Below, one piece after another: positions 24,555-35,993 of a DNA stretch of 64,000 bases. Both the position numbers and the translations under genes were made by a program. The DNA comes from Streptococcus sp. M334. GTDB lineage: Bacteria; Bacillota; Bacilli; Lactobacillales; Streptococcaceae. The notes beneath the pieces are model-generated. The model saw only the letters and a list, made by a program, of their open reading frames with translations. It was not told the DNA's origin and did not search any database. Every line of letters begins with the position of its first letter. Positions within the stretch are counted from its first letter, which is position 1. Location: assembly GCF_000187745.1 (NCBI RefSeq), contig NZ_GL732490.1, forward strand, positions 62,001-126,000. Reading direction: 5' to 3'.

Positions 24555-26777
24555 TTGATAACACCTACTTATGAATGGCAGTTTGCCCCGCAGGTTGAAG
24601 ATGCGGATTTTACAAAGATAGCCAAGAAGGCTGGACTGGGTCCTGAGGTGGCTCGGTTATTATTTGAAAGAGGGATTCAGGACCAAGAAAGTCTGAAGAA
24701 GTTTTTAGAACCATCCTTGGAGGACTTGCATGATCCTTATCTGCTCCATGATATGGACAAGGCAGTGGCTCGGATTCGTCAGGCCATTGAAGAAGGGGAA
24801 AATATTCTCATCTATGGAGACTACGATGCGGATGGCATGACTTCAGCTTCGATTGTGAAGGAAAGTTTGGAACAGCTTGGTGCCGAGTGCCGTGTTTACT
24901 TGCCAAATCGTTTTACTGATGGCTATGGACCTAATGCCAGTGTTTACAAATATTTTATCGAGCAAGAAGGAATTTCCTTGATTGTGACAGTGGACAATGG
25001 GGTTGCTGGTCATGAAGCTATTGAATTGGCTCAGTCTATGGGAGTAGATGTCATTGTGACTGACCACCATTCCATGCCTGAAACCTTACCAGATGCCTAT
25101 GCTATTGTCCATCCTGAACATCCAGATGCGAACTATCCTTTCAAATATTTGGCTGGTTGTGGAGTTGCTTTCAAGCTGGCTTGTGCCCTGTTAGAAGAAG
25201 TACAAGTGGAATTGCTTGATTTGGTCGCTATTGGTACCATTGCAGATATGGTGAGTTTGACAGATGAGAACCGTATTCTAGTTCAATATGGTCTGGAAAT
25301 GTTGGGGCACACTCAGCGCATTGGTCTACAAGAAATGCTGGACATGGCTGGGATTGCTGCTAACGAGGTGACAGAAGAGACAGTTGGTTTCCAGATTGCC
25401 CCTCGTTTGAATGCCTTGGGTCGCTTGGATGATCCTAATCCTGCCATTGATTTGCTGACTGGATTTGACGACGAGGAGGCGCATGAGATTGCCCTTATGA
25501 TTCATCAGAAAAACGAAGAGCGCAAGGAAATCGTCCAGTCTATCTATGAAGAAGCTAAGACCATGGTGGATCCTGAGAAGAAGGTCCAGGTTTTGGCCAA
25601 GGAAGGCTGGAATCCTGGGGTTCTAGGTATCGTGGCTGGTCGTTTGTTGGAAGAACTAGGGCAGACAGTCATCGTTCTCAATATAGAGGACGGTCGTGCC
25701 AAGGGTAGTGCTCGTAGCGTGGAAGCGGTCGATATTTTTGAGGCTCTGGATCCTCATAGAGACCTCTTCATAGCCTTTGGTGGCCATGCTGGCGCAGCAG
25801 GAATGACGCTGGAAGTGGAGAAACTCTCAGATTTATCTCAGGTTTTGGAAGATTATGTCCGTGAAAAAGGTACAGATGCTGCTGGCAAGAACAAGTTAAA
25901 CTTAGATGAAGAGCTAGACTTGGAGACACTTAGCTTGGAAACGGTCAAAAGTTTTGAACGTTTAGCTCCCTTTGGAATGAACAATCAGAAACCTGTCTTT
26001 TATATCAAGGATTTTCAGGTCGAAAGTGCCCGTACTATGGGGGCAGGCAATGCCCATCTCAAGTTGAAAATTTCCAAAGGTGAGGCGAGTTTTGAAGTGG
26101 TAGCCTTCGGTCAAGGCAGATTGGCAACAGAATTTGCCCAAACCAAGAATCTAGAGTTGGCAGTTAAATTGTCTGTCAACCAATGGAATGGTCAAACTGC
26201 CCTCCAGTTGATGATGGTGGATGCGCGTGTGGAGGGTGTTCAACTCTTTAACATTCGTGGGAAGAATGCAGTCTTACCAGAAGGGGTTCCAGTCTTGGAT
26301 TTTGCTGGAGAACTGCCAAATCTGGTGGTTAGTGAAGCTATTGTCGTAAAAAACATTCCTGAGGATATTGCCCTGCTGAAGACCATTTTTCAGAAACAGA
26401 ATTTTTCCGCTGTCTATTTCAAAAATGACATTGACAAGGCCTATTATCTGACAGGTTATGGGACTAGAGAGCAGTTTGCCAAATTGTACAAGACTATTTA
26501 CCAGTTCCCAGAGTTTGATATTCGCTACAAGCTGAAGGATTTGGCTACTTATCTTAATATTCAACAAATCTTGCTGGTCAAGATGATTCAAGTGTTTGAA
26601 GAACTAGGCTTTGTGATCATCAAAGATGGGGTCATGACAGTCAATAAAGAGGCACCGAAGCGGGAAATCGGAGAAAGTCAGATTTATCAAAAGCTGAAAC
26701 AAACCGTCAAAGACCAAGAAATGATGGCGCTGGGTACCGTGCAAGAAATTTATGACTTTTTAATGGAAAAAGAATAG
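24555..26777 (+). CDS. recJ: Single-stranded-DNA-specific exonuclease RecJ
   Basis: RecJ degrades 5' single-stranded DNA in recombination and repair. The protein has 740 residues with DHH motifs YGDYDADGMTS, VTVDNG and TDHHS, the DHHA1 part with FGGHAGAAGMT, an OB domain, and a longer C-terminal extension typical of Firmicutes. The start chosen is TTG 24555 (ITPTYEWQFAP) with AGTGGA 7 bases before; GTG 24543 has no room for a ribosome-binding site. It is divergent from the ABC operon. A terminator follows at 26786. Confidence 0.94.
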   Translation: MITPTYEWQFAPQVEDADFTKIAKKAGLGPEVARLLFERGIQDQESLKKFLEPSLEDLHDPYLLHDMDKAVARIRQAIEEGENILIYGDYDADGMTSASIVKESLEQLGAECRVYLPNRFTDGYGPNASVYKYFIEQEGISLIVTVDNGVAGHEAIELAQSMGVDVIVTDHHSMPETLPDAYAIVHPEHPDANYPFKYLAGCGVAFKLACALLEEVQVELLDLVAIGTIADMVSLTDENRILVQYGLEMLGHTQRIGLQEMLDMAGIAANEVTEETVGFQIAPRLNALGRLDDPNPAIDLLTGFDDEEAHEIALMIHQKNEERKEIVQSIYEEAKTMVDPEKKVQVLAKEGWNPGVLGIVAGRLLEELGQTVIVLNIEDGRAKGSARSVEAVDIFEALDPHRDLFIAFGGHAGAAGMTLEVEKLSDLSQVLEDYVREKGTDAAGKNKLNLDEELDLETLSLETVKSFERLAPFGMNNQKPVFYIKDFQVESARTMGAGNAHLKLKISKGEASFEVVAFGQGRLATEFAQTKNLELAVKLSVNQWNGQTALQLMMVDARVEGVQLFNIRGKNAVLPEGVPVLDFAGELPNLVVSEAIVVKNIPEDIALLKTIFQKQNFSAVYFKNDIDKAYYLTGYGTREQFAKLYKTIYQFPEFDIRYKLKDLATYLNIQQILLVKMIQVFEELGFVIIKDGVMTVNKEAPKREIGESQIYQKLKQTVKDQEMMALGTVQEIYDFLMEKE

Positions 26778-26785
26778 CAGATAGG

Positions 26786-26813
26786 AAAGAGTTGGGCAAC
26801 CAGCTCTTTTTTG
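26786..26813 (+). terminator. Terminator after recJ
   Basis: AAGAGTTGG pairs with CCAGCTCTT (one G-T pair), followed by T residues. Confidence 0.75.
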
Positions 26814-26828
26814 AAAATAAATCTTCAT

Positions 26829-26950
26829 TTTGAAAATCATCAAAAAAATGGTATAATGGTAGGAAAAGATTCGGCTAAAAGTAATAGTGCTTTTAGAATA
26901 AAAGGGCAAGCAACCCTATAATCAAGATAAATTAAGCTTTCGGAGGAAAA
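26829..26950 (+). promoter_or_regulatory. Promoter and leader of the RNase J2 gene
   Basis: TTTGAA (26829-26834), 17 bases, then extended -10 TGGTATAAT (TATAAT 26852-26857). The 80-base leader holds a hairpin CTAAAAG/CTTTTAG (26875-26896) and ends with CGGAGG before the start. Confidence 0.7.
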
Positions 26951-28612
26951 ATGAGTAATATCAGTTTAACAACACTTGGTGGTGTACGTGAAAATGGGAA
27001 AAATATGTATATCGCTGAAATCGATGGGTCTATTTTCGTTTTGGATGCAGGTCTAAAGTACCCTGAAAATGAACAACTAGGGGTGGATGTCGTCATTCCA
27101 AATATGGACTACCTTTTTGAAAACAGTGACCGTATAGCAGGAGTCTTCTTGACCCATGGGCATGCGGATGCCATTGGTGCTCTTCCTTATCTCTTGGCTG
27201 AAGCCAAGGTACCTGTATTTGGGTCTGAGCTGACCATTGAGTTGGCCAAACTCTTTGTCAAAGGAAATGACACGGTTAAGAAATTCAATGATTTCCATGT
27301 CATTGATGAAGATTCGGAGATTGATTTTGGAGGAACTGTGGTGTCCTTCTTCCGTACGACCCACTCTATCCCAGAAAGTTTGGGTGTGGTCTTGAAGACA
27401 GCTGAAGGTAGCATCGTTTATACAGGTGACTTCAAATTTGACCAGACAGCTAGTGAATCCTATGCGACAGACTTCGCTCGTTTGGCAGAAATCGGTCGTG
27501 ATGGAGTTCTGGCTCTTCTTAGCGATTCAGCCAATGCGGACAGTAATATCCAAGTGGCTAGCGAAAGTGAAGTTGGGGACGAGATCACTCAAACCATTGC
27601 AGACTGGGAGGGCCGTATCATCGTTGCGGCAGTAGCCAGCAACCTCTCTCGTATCCAGCAGGTGTTTGATGCTGCGGATGCAACAGGCCGCCGTGTGGTC
27701 TTGACAGGATTTGATATTGAAAATATCGTCCGCACTGCTATTCGCCTTAAGAAATTATCTCTAGCTAACGAAAGTCTTTTGATTAAACCAAAAGATATGT
27801 CTCGTTTTGAAGACCATGAGTTGATTATCCTTGAGACAGGTCGTATGGGTGAGCCTATCAACGGTCTTCGCAAGATGTCGATTGGTCGCCACCGTTATGT
27901 GGAAATCAAGGACGGTGACCTAGTTTATATTGTAACCACTCCATCTATCGCCAAAGAGGCGGTCATGGCGCGTGTGGAAAACATGATTTACCAAGCTGGT
28001 GGGGTTGTCAAACTGATCACCCAAAGTTTGCGTGTGTCAGGGCACGGAAATGCGCGTGATTTGCAGTTGATGATTAATCTCTTGCAACCTAAGTATCTCT
28101 TCCCGATTCAGGGGGAATACCGTGAGTTGGATGCCCATGCTAAGGCTGCTATGGCGGTTGGAATGTTGCCAGAACGCATTTTCATCCCTAAAAAGGGAAC
28201 TAGCATGGCTTATGAGAATGGAGATTTTGTCCCAGCTGGAGCAGTTTCGGCAGGGGATGTCTTGATTGACGGGAATGCCATTGGTGATGTTGGAAATGTG
28301 GTTCTTCGTGACCGCAAGGTCTTGTCAGAGGATGGTATCTTCATCGTCGCAATCACCGTTAACCGTCGTGAGAAAAAAATTGTGGCCAAGGCCCGTGTTC
28401 ATACGCGTGGATTTGTTTATCTCAAGAAGAGTCGTGATATTCTCCGTGAAAGTTCAGAATTGATTAACCAGACGGTAGAAGAGTATCTTCAAGGAGATGA
28501 CTTTGACTGGGCAGATCTTAAAGGGAAGGTTCGTGATAATCTTACCAAGTATCTCTTTGACCAAACCAAGCGTCGTCCAGCTATTTTACCAGTAGTCATG
28601 GAAGCAAAATAA
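26951..28612 (+). CDS. rnjB: Ribonuclease J2
   Basis: A 553-residue metallo-beta-lactamase/beta-CASP ribonuclease. RNase J1 and J2 form a complex that processes and decays RNA. Motif 2, normally HxHxDH, reads H69-G-H71-A-D73-A74, so the last His is lost. Motif 4 (YTGDFKFDQ) and SGHGNARDLQ are kept. The lost ligand fits J2, which is the weak partner of J1 in streptococci, so J2 is preferred over J1. The start ATG 26951 follows CGGAGG. The beta-CASP and C-terminal domains are complete. Confidence 0.92.
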   Translation: MSNISLTTLGGVRENGKNMYIAEIDGSIFVLDAGLKYPENEQLGVDVVIPNMDYLFENSDRIAGVFLTHGHADAIGALPYLLAEAKVPVFGSELTIELAKLFVKGNDTVKKFNDFHVIDEDSEIDFGGTVVSFFRTTHSIPESLGVVLKTAEGSIVYTGDFKFDQTASESYATDFARLAEIGRDGVLALLSDSANADSNIQVASESEVGDEITQTIADWEGRIIVAAVASNLSRIQQVFDAADATGRRVVLTGFDIENIVRTAIRLKKLSLANESLLIKPKDMSRFEDHELIILETGRMGEPINGLRKMSIGRHRYVEIKDGDLVYIVTTPSIAKEAVMARVENMIYQAGGVVKLITQSLRVSGHGNARDLQLMINLLQPKYLFPIQGEYRELDAHAKAAMAVGMLPERIFIPKKGTSMAYENGDFVPAGAVSAGDVLIDGNAIGDVGNVVLRDRKVLSEDGIFIVAITVNRREKKIVAKARVHTRGFVYLKKSRDILRESSELINQTVEEYLQGDDFDWADLKGKVRDNLTKYLFDQTKRRPAILPVVMEAK

Positions 28613-28628
28613 TCGTTGAAATAAATAG

Positions 28629-29459
<831 letters not shown>

Positions 29460-29521
29460 TTTAGCTTTCTTTCAGCTTGTTTTAGTAAAATAGACTTTAT
29501 TTGCTAGAAAGGTGGGGAGAC

Positions 29522-30223
29522 ATGCGCTGGATTTTTCGTTTGATAGGGGCTTTCTTTTCTTTTGTGTGGCGTTTGTTTTGGCGCCTAGTTTGGATATCCG
29601 TGCTCCTATGTGCTCTTGCTTTCGGACTTCTCTGGTATCTAAACGGGGATTTTCAAGGAGCGCTAAAGGAAGCAGAACGGTCAGTCAAGATTGGTCAACA
29701 AAGTATCAACCAATGGGGAAAAACAGGGCAACTGCCTAAGTTGAACCAGACAGATAGTCACCAACACTCTGAAGGAAGGTGGCCGCAGGCTTCAGCTCGT
29801 ATTTACCTAGATCCCCAGATGGATTCACGCTTTCAAGAAGCTTACTTAGAAGCGATTCAGAACTGGAATCAAACGGGTGCTTTTAACTTTGAAATCGTGA
29901 CTGAGTCTAGTAAGGCGAATATTATGGCTACGGAGATGAATGACGGAGGCACTCCTGTGGCAGGAGAAGCGGAAAGTCAGACCAACCTCTTAACAGGACA
30001 ATTCTTGTCTGTCACGGTGCGTCTGAATCACTATTATCTGTCCAATCCTGACTATGGCTATTCCTATGAGCGTATTGTCCATACGGCAGAACATGAGTTA
30101 GGGCATGCGATTGGCTTGGACCATACAGATGAGAAGTCTGTCATGCAACCTGCAGGTTCCTTTTATGGTATCCAGGAAGAGGATGTCGCAAACCTCCGAA
30201 AATTATATGATACCAATGAGTAG
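29522..30223 (+). CDS. Membrane-anchored metzincin (M10-type) zinc metalloprotease
   Basis: A 233-residue protein with an N-terminal Arg/Trp-rich start and a membrane segment (about residues 10-40), then a linker, then a matrixin-like domain. The zinc motif [11 protein letters not shown] near residue 193 and the Met-turn SVMQPAG mark a metzincin. The domain faces outside, since only the N-terminus is inside. The substrate is unknown. ATG 29522 follows GGTGGGGAG; an upstream in-frame TTG at 29501 is less likely. The stop codon lies in the terminator. Confidence 0.88.
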   Translation: MRWIFRLIGAFFSFVWRLFWRLVWISVLLCALAFGLLWYLNGDFQGALKEAERSVKIGQQSINQWGKTGQLPKLNQTDSHQHSEGRWPQASARIYLDPQMDSRFQEAYLEAIQNWNQTGAFNFEIVTESSKANIMATEMNDGGTPVAGEAESQTNLLTGQFLSVTVRLNHYYLSNPDYGYSYERIVHTAEHELGHAIGLDHTDEKSVMQPAGSFYGIQEEDVANLRKLYDTNE

Positions 30224-30247
30224 GGAACTACCTTTCCCTACTTTTTT
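30220..30247 (+). terminator. Terminator overlapping the metalloprotease stop
   Basis: GTAGGGAA pairs perfectly with TTCCCTAC, then T6. The stem includes the stop codon TAG at 30221-30223. Confidence 0.85.
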
Positions 30248-30261
30248 GCTATAATGGAACT

Positions 30262-32109
30262 ATGAATAACTTGATTAAATCAAAACTAGAGCTCTTGCCG
30301 ACCAGCCCTGGTTGCTACATTCACAAGGATAAAAACGGTACGATTATCTATGTAGGAAAGGCTAAAAATCTGCGTAATCGCGTGAGGTCCTATTTCCGTG
30401 GAAGTCATGATACTAAGACAGAGGCTCTGGTATCTGAAATTGTGGATTTTGAATTTATCGTTACGGAGTCCAATATTGAGGCACTTCTCCTAGAAATTAA
30501 TCTGATCAAGGAAAATAAGCCTAAATACAATATCATGCTCAAGGATGACAAGTCCTATCCTTTCATCGAAATTACCAATGAGCGCTATCCTCGTTTGATT
30601 ATTACCCGTCAGGTCAAAAAGGACGGCGGTCTCTACTTTGGACCTTACCCAGATGTGGGGGCAGCCAATGAAATCAAGCGGCTGCTGGATCGGATTTTCC
30701 CTTTTCGTAAGTGTACAAACCCACCGTCTAAGGTCTGTTTTTACTATCATATCGGTCAATGTATGGCCCATACCATCTGTAAGAAGGACGAGGCCTACTT
30801 CAAGTCTATGGCTCAGGAGGTTTCTGATTTTCTGAAAGGGCAGGATGATCAAATTATCGATGATCTCAAGGGGAAAATGGCAGTGGCAGCCCAGACTATG
30901 GAGTTTGAACGTGCGGCGGAATACCGTGATCTGATTCAGGCGATTGGAACGCTTCGAACCAAGCAGCGGGTCATGGCTAAGGATCTCCAAAATCGGGATG
31001 TCTTTGGCTACTATGTGGACAAGGGATGGATGTGTGTTCAGGTTTTCTTTGTCCGTCAGGGAAAACTCATTGAGCGGGATGTCAATCTCTTTCCCTACTA
31101 CAATGATCCGGATGAGGACTTTTTGACCTATGTGGGACAATTTTATCAAGAAAAATCTCATCTAGTTCCCAATGAGGTACTGATTCCGCAGGATATCGAT
31201 GAAGAAGCCGTTAAGGCTTTGGTGGATACCAAGATTCTTAAGCCTCAGCGTGGAGAGAAAAAACAGCTGGTCAATTTGGCTATAAAAAATGCACGAGTCA
31301 GCCTAGAGCAGAAATTCAATCTGCTAGAAAAATCTGTCGAAAAGACACAAGGAGCTATTGAAAATCTAGGACGTTTGCTCCAAATCCCAACCCCAGTTCG
31401 TATCGAATCTTTCGATAACTCCAACATCATGGGGACCAGTCCTGTTTCAGCCATGGTGGTCTTTGTCAATGGGAAGCCAAGTAAAAAAGATTATCGTAAG
31501 TACAAGATAAAAACCGTTGTTGGGCCGGACGACTATGCCAGTATGAGAGAAGTCATTCGCAGGCGCTATGGTCGAGTACAGCGTGACGGTTTGACTCCGC
31601 CAGATTTGATTGTGATTGATGGGGGACAAGGTCAAGTCAATATCGCCAAGCAAGTTATCCAAGATGAACTAGGCTTGGATATTCCAATTGCTGGGCTGCA
31701 AAAGAATGACAAGCACCAAACCCATGAATTGCTCTTTGGAGATCCGCTTGAGGTGGTGGAGTTATCTCGCAATTCTCAGGAATTTTTCCTCCTCCAACGC
31801 ATTCAAGATGAGGTGCACCGCTTTGCCATTACTTTCCATCGCCAACTGCGCTCTAAAAATTCCTTTTCTTCACAACTGGATGGAATTGAAGGGCTGGGAC
31901 CTAAACGCAAGCAAAATCTCATGAAGCATTTCAAGTCTTTGACCAAAATCAAGGAAGCCAGTGTGGATGAGATTGTCGAAGTTGGAGTACCAAGAGCAGT
32001 TGCAGAAGCTGTGCAGAGGAAGTTGAACCCGCAGGAGGCAGAAGCCTTGCCTCAAGTGGCGGAAAAGAGAGTAGATTACCAAACGGAAGGAAACCACAAT
32101 GAACCATAA
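30262..32109 (+). CDS. uvrC: Excinuclease ABC subunit UvrC
   Basis: UvrC makes both cuts in nucleotide-excision repair. The 615 residues show the GIY-YIG nuclease ([24 protein letters not shown], residues about 13-35), a Cys-rich stretch ([23 protein letters not shown]), the UVR motif that binds UvrB (about 200-235), the RNase H-like C-terminal nuclease ([17 protein letters not shown]) and two helix-hairpin-helix motifs ([15 protein letters not shown]). The start is ATG 30262. The following phosphodiesterase gene overlaps by 11 bases. Confidence 0.97.
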   Translation: MNNLIKSKLELLPTSPGCYIHKDKNGTIIYVGKAKNLRNRVRSYFRGSHDTKTEALVSEIVDFEFIVTESNIEALLLEINLIKENKPKYNIMLKDDKSYPFIEITNERYPRLIITRQVKKDGGLYFGPYPDVGAANEIKRLLDRIFPFRKCTNPPSKVCFYYHIGQCMAHTICKKDEAYFKSMAQEVSDFLKGQDDQIIDDLKGKMAVAAQTMEFERAAEYRDLIQAIGTLRTKQRVMAKDLQNRDVFGYYVDKGWMCVQVFFVRQGKLIERDVNLFPYYNDPDEDFLTYVGQFYQEKSHLVPNEVLIPQDIDEEAVKALVDTKILKPQRGEKKQLVNLAIKNARVSLEQKFNLLEKSVEKTQGAIENLGRLLQIPTPVRIESFDNSNIMGTSPVSAMVVFVNGKPSKKDYRKYKIKTVVGPDDYASMREVIRRRYGRVQRDGLTPPDLIVIDGGQGQVNIAKQVIQDELGLDIPIAGLQKNDKHQTHELLFGDPLEVVELSRNSQEFFLLQRIQDEVHRFAITFHRQLRSKNSFSSQLDGIEGLGPKRKQNLMKHFKSLTKIKEASVDEIVEVGVPRAVAEAVQRKLNPQEAEALPQVAEKRVDYQTEGNHNEP

Positions 32110-32932
32110 AATCGCAATTTTATCAGATATTCATGGAAATGCGACGGCTTTAGGAGCAGTGATTGCAGATGCTAAAAATCAAGGAGTCAGTGAATACTGG
32201 CTTCTAGGAGATATTTTTCTTCCCGGTCCAGGTGCAAATGACTTGGTCGCTCTGTTAAAGGACCTTCCTATCACAGCCAGTGTTCGAGGCAATTGGGATG
32301 ATTGTGTCCTTGAGGCCTTGGATGGTGAATATGGTTTGGAAGATCCACAAGAAATCCAGTCAATGCGAATGACCCAGTTTTTGATGGAGCGAATGGATCC
32401 TGCAACGATTGTCTGGTTACGAAGCTTGCCTTTGCTGGAAAAGAAAGAGGTTGATGGGTTGCGCTTTTCTATCTCTCATAATTTACCTGACAAAAATTAT
32501 GGGGGTGACTTGTTGGTTGGGAATGATACAGAAAAATTTGACCAACTGCTAGATGAGGAAACGGACGTGGCAGTCTATGGTCATGTCCACAAGCAGTTGC
32601 TTCGTTATGGCAGTCAAGGGCAACAAATCATCAATCCAGGGTCGATTGGCATGCCCTATTTTAATTGGGAGGCGTTAAAAAATCACCGTGCCCAGTATGT
32701 CGTGATAGAGGTTGAAGATGGGGAATTGATAAATATCCTATTTCGTAAAGTCGCTTATGACTATGAAGCGGAGTTGGAATTGGCCAAGTCCAAGGGACTT
32801 CCCTTTATCGAAATGTATGAAGAGTTGCGAAGAGAAGACAACTATCAGGGGCACAATCTGGAACTATTAGCAAGCTTAATAGAAAAGCATGGGTATGTAG
32901 AAGATGTGAAGAATTTTTTTGATTTTTTGTAA
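32099..32932 (+). CDS. Metallophosphoesterase (calcineurin-like)
   Basis: A 277-residue phosphoesterase with the metal ligands in order: SDIHGN near residue 9, [15 protein letters not shown] near residue 64, and YGHVHKQ near residue 161. It belongs to the YfcE/MPP class; the substrate is unknown. It overlaps uvrC by 11 bases, so they are translated from one mRNA. The uvrC link may be only by operon. Confidence 0.88.
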   Translation: MNHKIAILSDIHGNATALGAVIADAKNQGVSEYWLLGDIFLPGPGANDLVALLKDLPITASVRGNWDDCVLEALDGEYGLEDPQEIQSMRMTQFLMERMDPATIVWLRSLPLLEKKEVDGLRFSISHNLPDKNYGGDLLVGNDTEKFDQLLDEETDVAVYGHVHKQLLRYGSQGQQIINPGSIGMPYFNWEALKNHRAQYVVIEVEDGELINILFRKVAYDYEAELELAKSKGLPFIEMYEELRREDNYQGHNLELLASLIEKHGYVEDVKNFFDFL

Positions 32933-32960
32933 GAGTTTCCTAAAATAACCGATGTAAACT

Positions 32961-32993
32961 AAAAAAGCGATTGGCTGGTCCAATCGCTTTTAG
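32961..32993. terminator. Bidirectional terminator between convergent genes
   Basis: AAAAGCGATTGG pairs perfectly with CCAATCGCTTTT across a 5-base loop, with A and T runs on both sides. It serves the phosphoesterase gene and the minus-strand binding-protein gene. Confidence 0.9.
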
Positions 32994-32999
32994 TATATC

Positions 33000-33800
33000 T
33001 TACTGTAACTGAGATTTATCTGGAAGGTAAGAACCACCTAGATAAGTATTACTAAGTTTTTCAAGTGTTCCGTCTTGATAGAGTTCTTTGAGCGCTTTAT
33101 CAAATTTCTCTTTAAACTCCTTTTGGTCGCTTGAGAAAACGATATAGTTGTTGGGGCTATCAGCAGAAGGTAAGTCAACGACTGAGAGATCTAAGCCACG
33201 GTCCTTGATAATCTTTTGGACGGATACCTTGTCAAAGACTAGGAAATCAAACTCTCCGTTAGAGAGGTCTAGGATTCGTTTACCGATATCCTCTCCAGAA
33301 AAATCGATAGTAGCGGGATTGTCAGTGTGTTTTTGATTCCAGTTATTGATGAATTGAGCGTTTGAAGTTCCGGTATCCTCTTGAGTTGTTTTGCCAGCGA
33401 TTTGGTCAAGAGAAGTTAAAGGATTTTTCTTGTTGCTGACGAGGACGAGGGGATTGTTTGAAATTGGAAGTGAGTAGAGGTATTTTTCAGCACGCTCTTT
33501 TGTGTAACTCAAATTATTTGCTGCAGCCTGATAGTGACCAGAATCAAGTCCTGGGAAGATACTCTCCCAGGCGGTTCTTTGAAATTGAATCTCGTAGTCG
33601 CTGAGTTTTTCATCCACTGCTTTTAGAACTTCTATATCGAAGCCTGTCAAATTTCCCTTATCTTCGTAGTCAAATGGTGGCACGTCGCCAGCTGTAGCAA
33701 CGACGATTGCCTTTTGAGAATTAGTCTCTTTGGGTGTGGATTGATTCCCACAGGCAACTAAAAAGGGGATGATGGCTAGTAATAGGCTGAATTTTTTCAT
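33000..33800 (-). CDS. Amino-acid ABC solute-binding lipoprotein
   Basis: A 266-residue SBP_bac_3 protein. The signal peptide MKKFSLLLAIIPFLVAC ends in a lipobox (LVAC), so it is a lipoprotein. The mature part has VVATAGDVPPFDYEDKGNLTGFDIEVLKAV and SYTKERAEKYLYS. The start is ATG 33800 after GGAG. No ATPase or permease is adjacent, so it is an orphan binding protein that must share a transporter. Compare the unlipidated family member at 22815. Confidence 0.92.
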   Translation of the reverse strand: MKKFSLLLAIIPFLVACGNQSTPKETNSQKAIVVATAGDVPPFDYEDKGNLTGFDIEVLKAVDEKLSDYEIQFQRTAWESIFPGLDSGHYQAAANNLSYTKERAEKYLYSLPISNNPLVLVSNKKNPLTSLDQIAGKTTQEDTGTSNAQFINNWNQKHTDNPATIDFSGEDIGKRILDLSNGEFDFLVFDKVSVQKIIKDRGLDLSVVDLPSADSPNNYIVFSSDQKEFKEKFDKALKELYQDGTLEKLSNTYLGGSYLPDKSQLQ

Positions 33801-33970
33801 AATATCTCCATTCAAATGTAAAGTACTTGCTAGTTTATCAGAAACTTTCCTGATGAACCAGTATATATTTTTTATGGTTGTGATAAAAAAACTTAATCAT
33901 GAAAAATCCCTGCAAGCTCTTTCAAAATATGGTAAAATGGAAGCAGTAGAATTAGAAAAGGAAATCGATT

Positions 33971-34576
33971 ATGAAATTTCTTGAATTAAACAAAAAACGT
34001 CATGCGACTAAGCAGTTCACTGATAAGCCTGTTGATCCAAAAGATGTGCGTACGGCTATCGAAATTGCAACCTTGGCACCAAGCGCCCACAATAGCCAGC
34101 CTTGGAAATTTGTGGTGGTTCGTGAGAAAAATGCTGAACTGGCAAAATTAGCTTATGGTTCCAACTTTGAACAGGTATCATCAGCGCCTGTAACTATTGC
34201 CTTATTTACAGACACAGATTTGGCTAAACGTGCTCGTAAGATTGCCCGAGTTGGTGGTGCTAATAACTTTTCTGAAGAACAACTTCAATATTTCATGAAG
34301 AATTTGCCTGCGGAATTTGCACGCTATAACGAACAGCAAGTCAGCGACTACCTAGCTCTCAATGCAGGTCTGGTTGCCATGAATTTGGTTCTTGCTCTTA
34401 CAGATCAAGGAATTGGCTCAAATATGATCCTTGGTTTTGACAAATCACAAGTCAATGAAGTTTTGGACATCGAAGACCGTTTCCGCCCAGAACTTTTGAT
34501 TACGGTAGGCTATACGGACGAAAAATTAGAACCAAGCTACCGCTTGCCAGTAGATGAAATCATCGAGAAAAGATAG
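33971..34576 (+). CDS. Nitroreductase family protein
   Basis: A 201-residue FMN-dependent reductase of the nitroreductase fold: RHATKQFTDKPV at the FMN phosphate site, LAPSAHNSQPWKFVVV near residue 35, and GIGSNMILGF near the C-terminus. These enzymes reduce nitro compounds or quinones with NAD(P)H; the physiological substrate is unknown. It may be co-transcribed with pepV 12 bases later. A -10-like TAAAAT at 33932-33937 precedes it. Confidence 0.9.
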   Translation: MKFLELNKKRHATKQFTDKPVDPKDVRTAIEIATLAPSAHNSQPWKFVVVREKNAELAKLAYGSNFEQVSSAPVTIALFTDTDLAKRARKIARVGGANNFSEEQLQYFMKNLPAEFARYNEQQVSDYLALNAGLVAMNLVLALTDQGIGSNMILGFDKSQVNEVLDIEDRFRPELLITVGYTDEKLEPSYRLPVDEIIEKR

Positions 34577-34588
34577 AAGGAAGATAAT

Positions 34589-35989
34589 ATGACAGCAATT
34601 GATTTTACAGCAGAAGTAGAAAAACGCAAAGACGACCTCTTGGCTGACTTGTTTAGCCTTTTGGAAATCAACTCAGAACGTGATGATAGCAAGGCTGATG
34701 CTGAGCATCCATTTGGACCTGGTCCAGTAAAAGCCTTGGAGAAATTCCTTGAAATCGCAGACCGTGATGGTTATCCAACTAAAAATGTTGATAACTACGC
34801 AGGACATTTCGAGTTTGGTGATGGAGAAGAAGTTCTCGGAATCTTTGCCCACATGGACGTGGTGCCTGCTGGTAGCGGTTGGGACACAGACCCTTACACA
34901 CCAACTATCAAAGACGGTCGCCTTTATGCGCGTGGAGCTTCGGACGACAAGGGTCCTACAACAGCTTGTTACTATGGTTTGAAAATCATCAAAGAATTGG
35001 GCCTTCCAACATCTAAGAAAGTCCGTTTCATTGTTGGAACAGACGAAGAATCAGGCTGGGCAGATATGGACTACTACTTCGAGCACGTAGGACTTGCGAA
35101 GCCAGACTTTGGTTTCTCTCCAGACGCTGAGTTCCCTATCATCAACGGTGAAAAAGGAAATATTACTGAATACCTCCACTTTGCAGGTGAAAATGCAGGT
35201 GATGCCCGTCTTCATAGCTTCACAGGTGGTTTGCGTGAAAATATGGTGCCTGAATCAGCAACAGCGGTTGTTTCAGGAGATTTGACTGACTTGCAAGCTA
35301 AACTAGATGCTTTTGTTGCAGAACACAAACTTAGAGGAGAACTCCAAGAAGAAAACGGCCAATACAAGGTGACGATCATTGGTAAATCAGCCCACGGTGC
35401 TATGCCTGCTTCAGGTGTCAATGGTGCGACTTACCTAGCCCTCTTCCTCAGCCAGTTTGACTTTGCTGGTCCAGCCAAAGACTACCTTGACATCGCTGGT
35501 AAGATTCTCTTGAACGACCATGAGGGTGAAAATCTCAAGATTGCCCATGTGGATGAAAAGATGGGTGCTCTTTCTATGAATGCGGGTGTCTTCCGCTTCG
35601 ATGAAACAAGTGCTGATAATACCATTGCCCTTAATATCCGCTATCCAAAAGGAACAAGTCCAGAGCAAATCAAGTCAATCCTTGAAAACTTGCCAGTTGC
35701 TTCTGTTAGCCTTTCTGAACATGGACATACGCCTCACTACGTGCCAATGGAAGATCCACTTGTCCAAACCTTGTTGAATGTCTATGAAAAACAAACTGGA
35801 CTTAAGGGTCACGAGCAAGTCATCGGTGGTGGAACCTTTGGTCGCTTGCTAGAACGAGGTGTTGCCTACGGTGCTATGTTCCCAGACTCGATTGATACCA
35901 TGCACCAAGCCAATGAATTTATCGCCTTGGATGATCTCTTCCGAGCAGCAGCAATTTATGCCGAAGCTATTTATGAATTGATCAAATAA
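34589..35989 (+). CDS. pepV: Dipeptidase PepV
   Basis: An M20-family zinc dipeptidase of 466 residues that splits dipeptides taken up by peptide importers. It shows the metal ligands FAHMDVVPAG (His near residue 87), GASDDKGP (Asp near residue 119), GTDEESG (Glu 153-154 as base and ligand) and a C-terminal His in TMHQANE. The lid domain lies between about 190 and 350. The gene carries the codon use of a well-expressed gene. A terminator follows. Confidence 0.95.
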   Translation: MTAIDFTAEVEKRKDDLLADLFSLLEINSERDDSKADAEHPFGPGPVKALEKFLEIADRDGYPTKNVDNYAGHFEFGDGEEVLGIFAHMDVVPAGSGWDTDPYTPTIKDGRLYARGASDDKGPTTACYYGLKIIKELGLPTSKKVRFIVGTDEESGWADMDYYFEHVGLAKPDFGFSPDAEFPIINGEKGNITEYLHFAGENAGDARLHSFTGGLRENMVPESATAVVSGDLTDLQAKLDAFVAEHKLRGELQEENGQYKVTIIGKSAHGAMPASGVNGATYLALFLSQFDFAGPAKDYLDIAGKILLNDHEGENLKIAHVDEKMGALSMNAGVFRFDETSADNTIALNIRYPKGTSPEQIKSILENLPVASVSLSEHGHTPHYVPMEDPLVQTLLNVYEKQTGLKGHEQVIGGGTFGRLLERGVAYGAMFPDSIDTMHQANEFIALDDLFRAAAIYAEAIYELIK

Positions 35990-35993
35990 AACG

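Noticed and set aside
26951-28612. RNase J1
   Set aside because: The missing second His of the HxHxDH motif fits J2 rather than J1.
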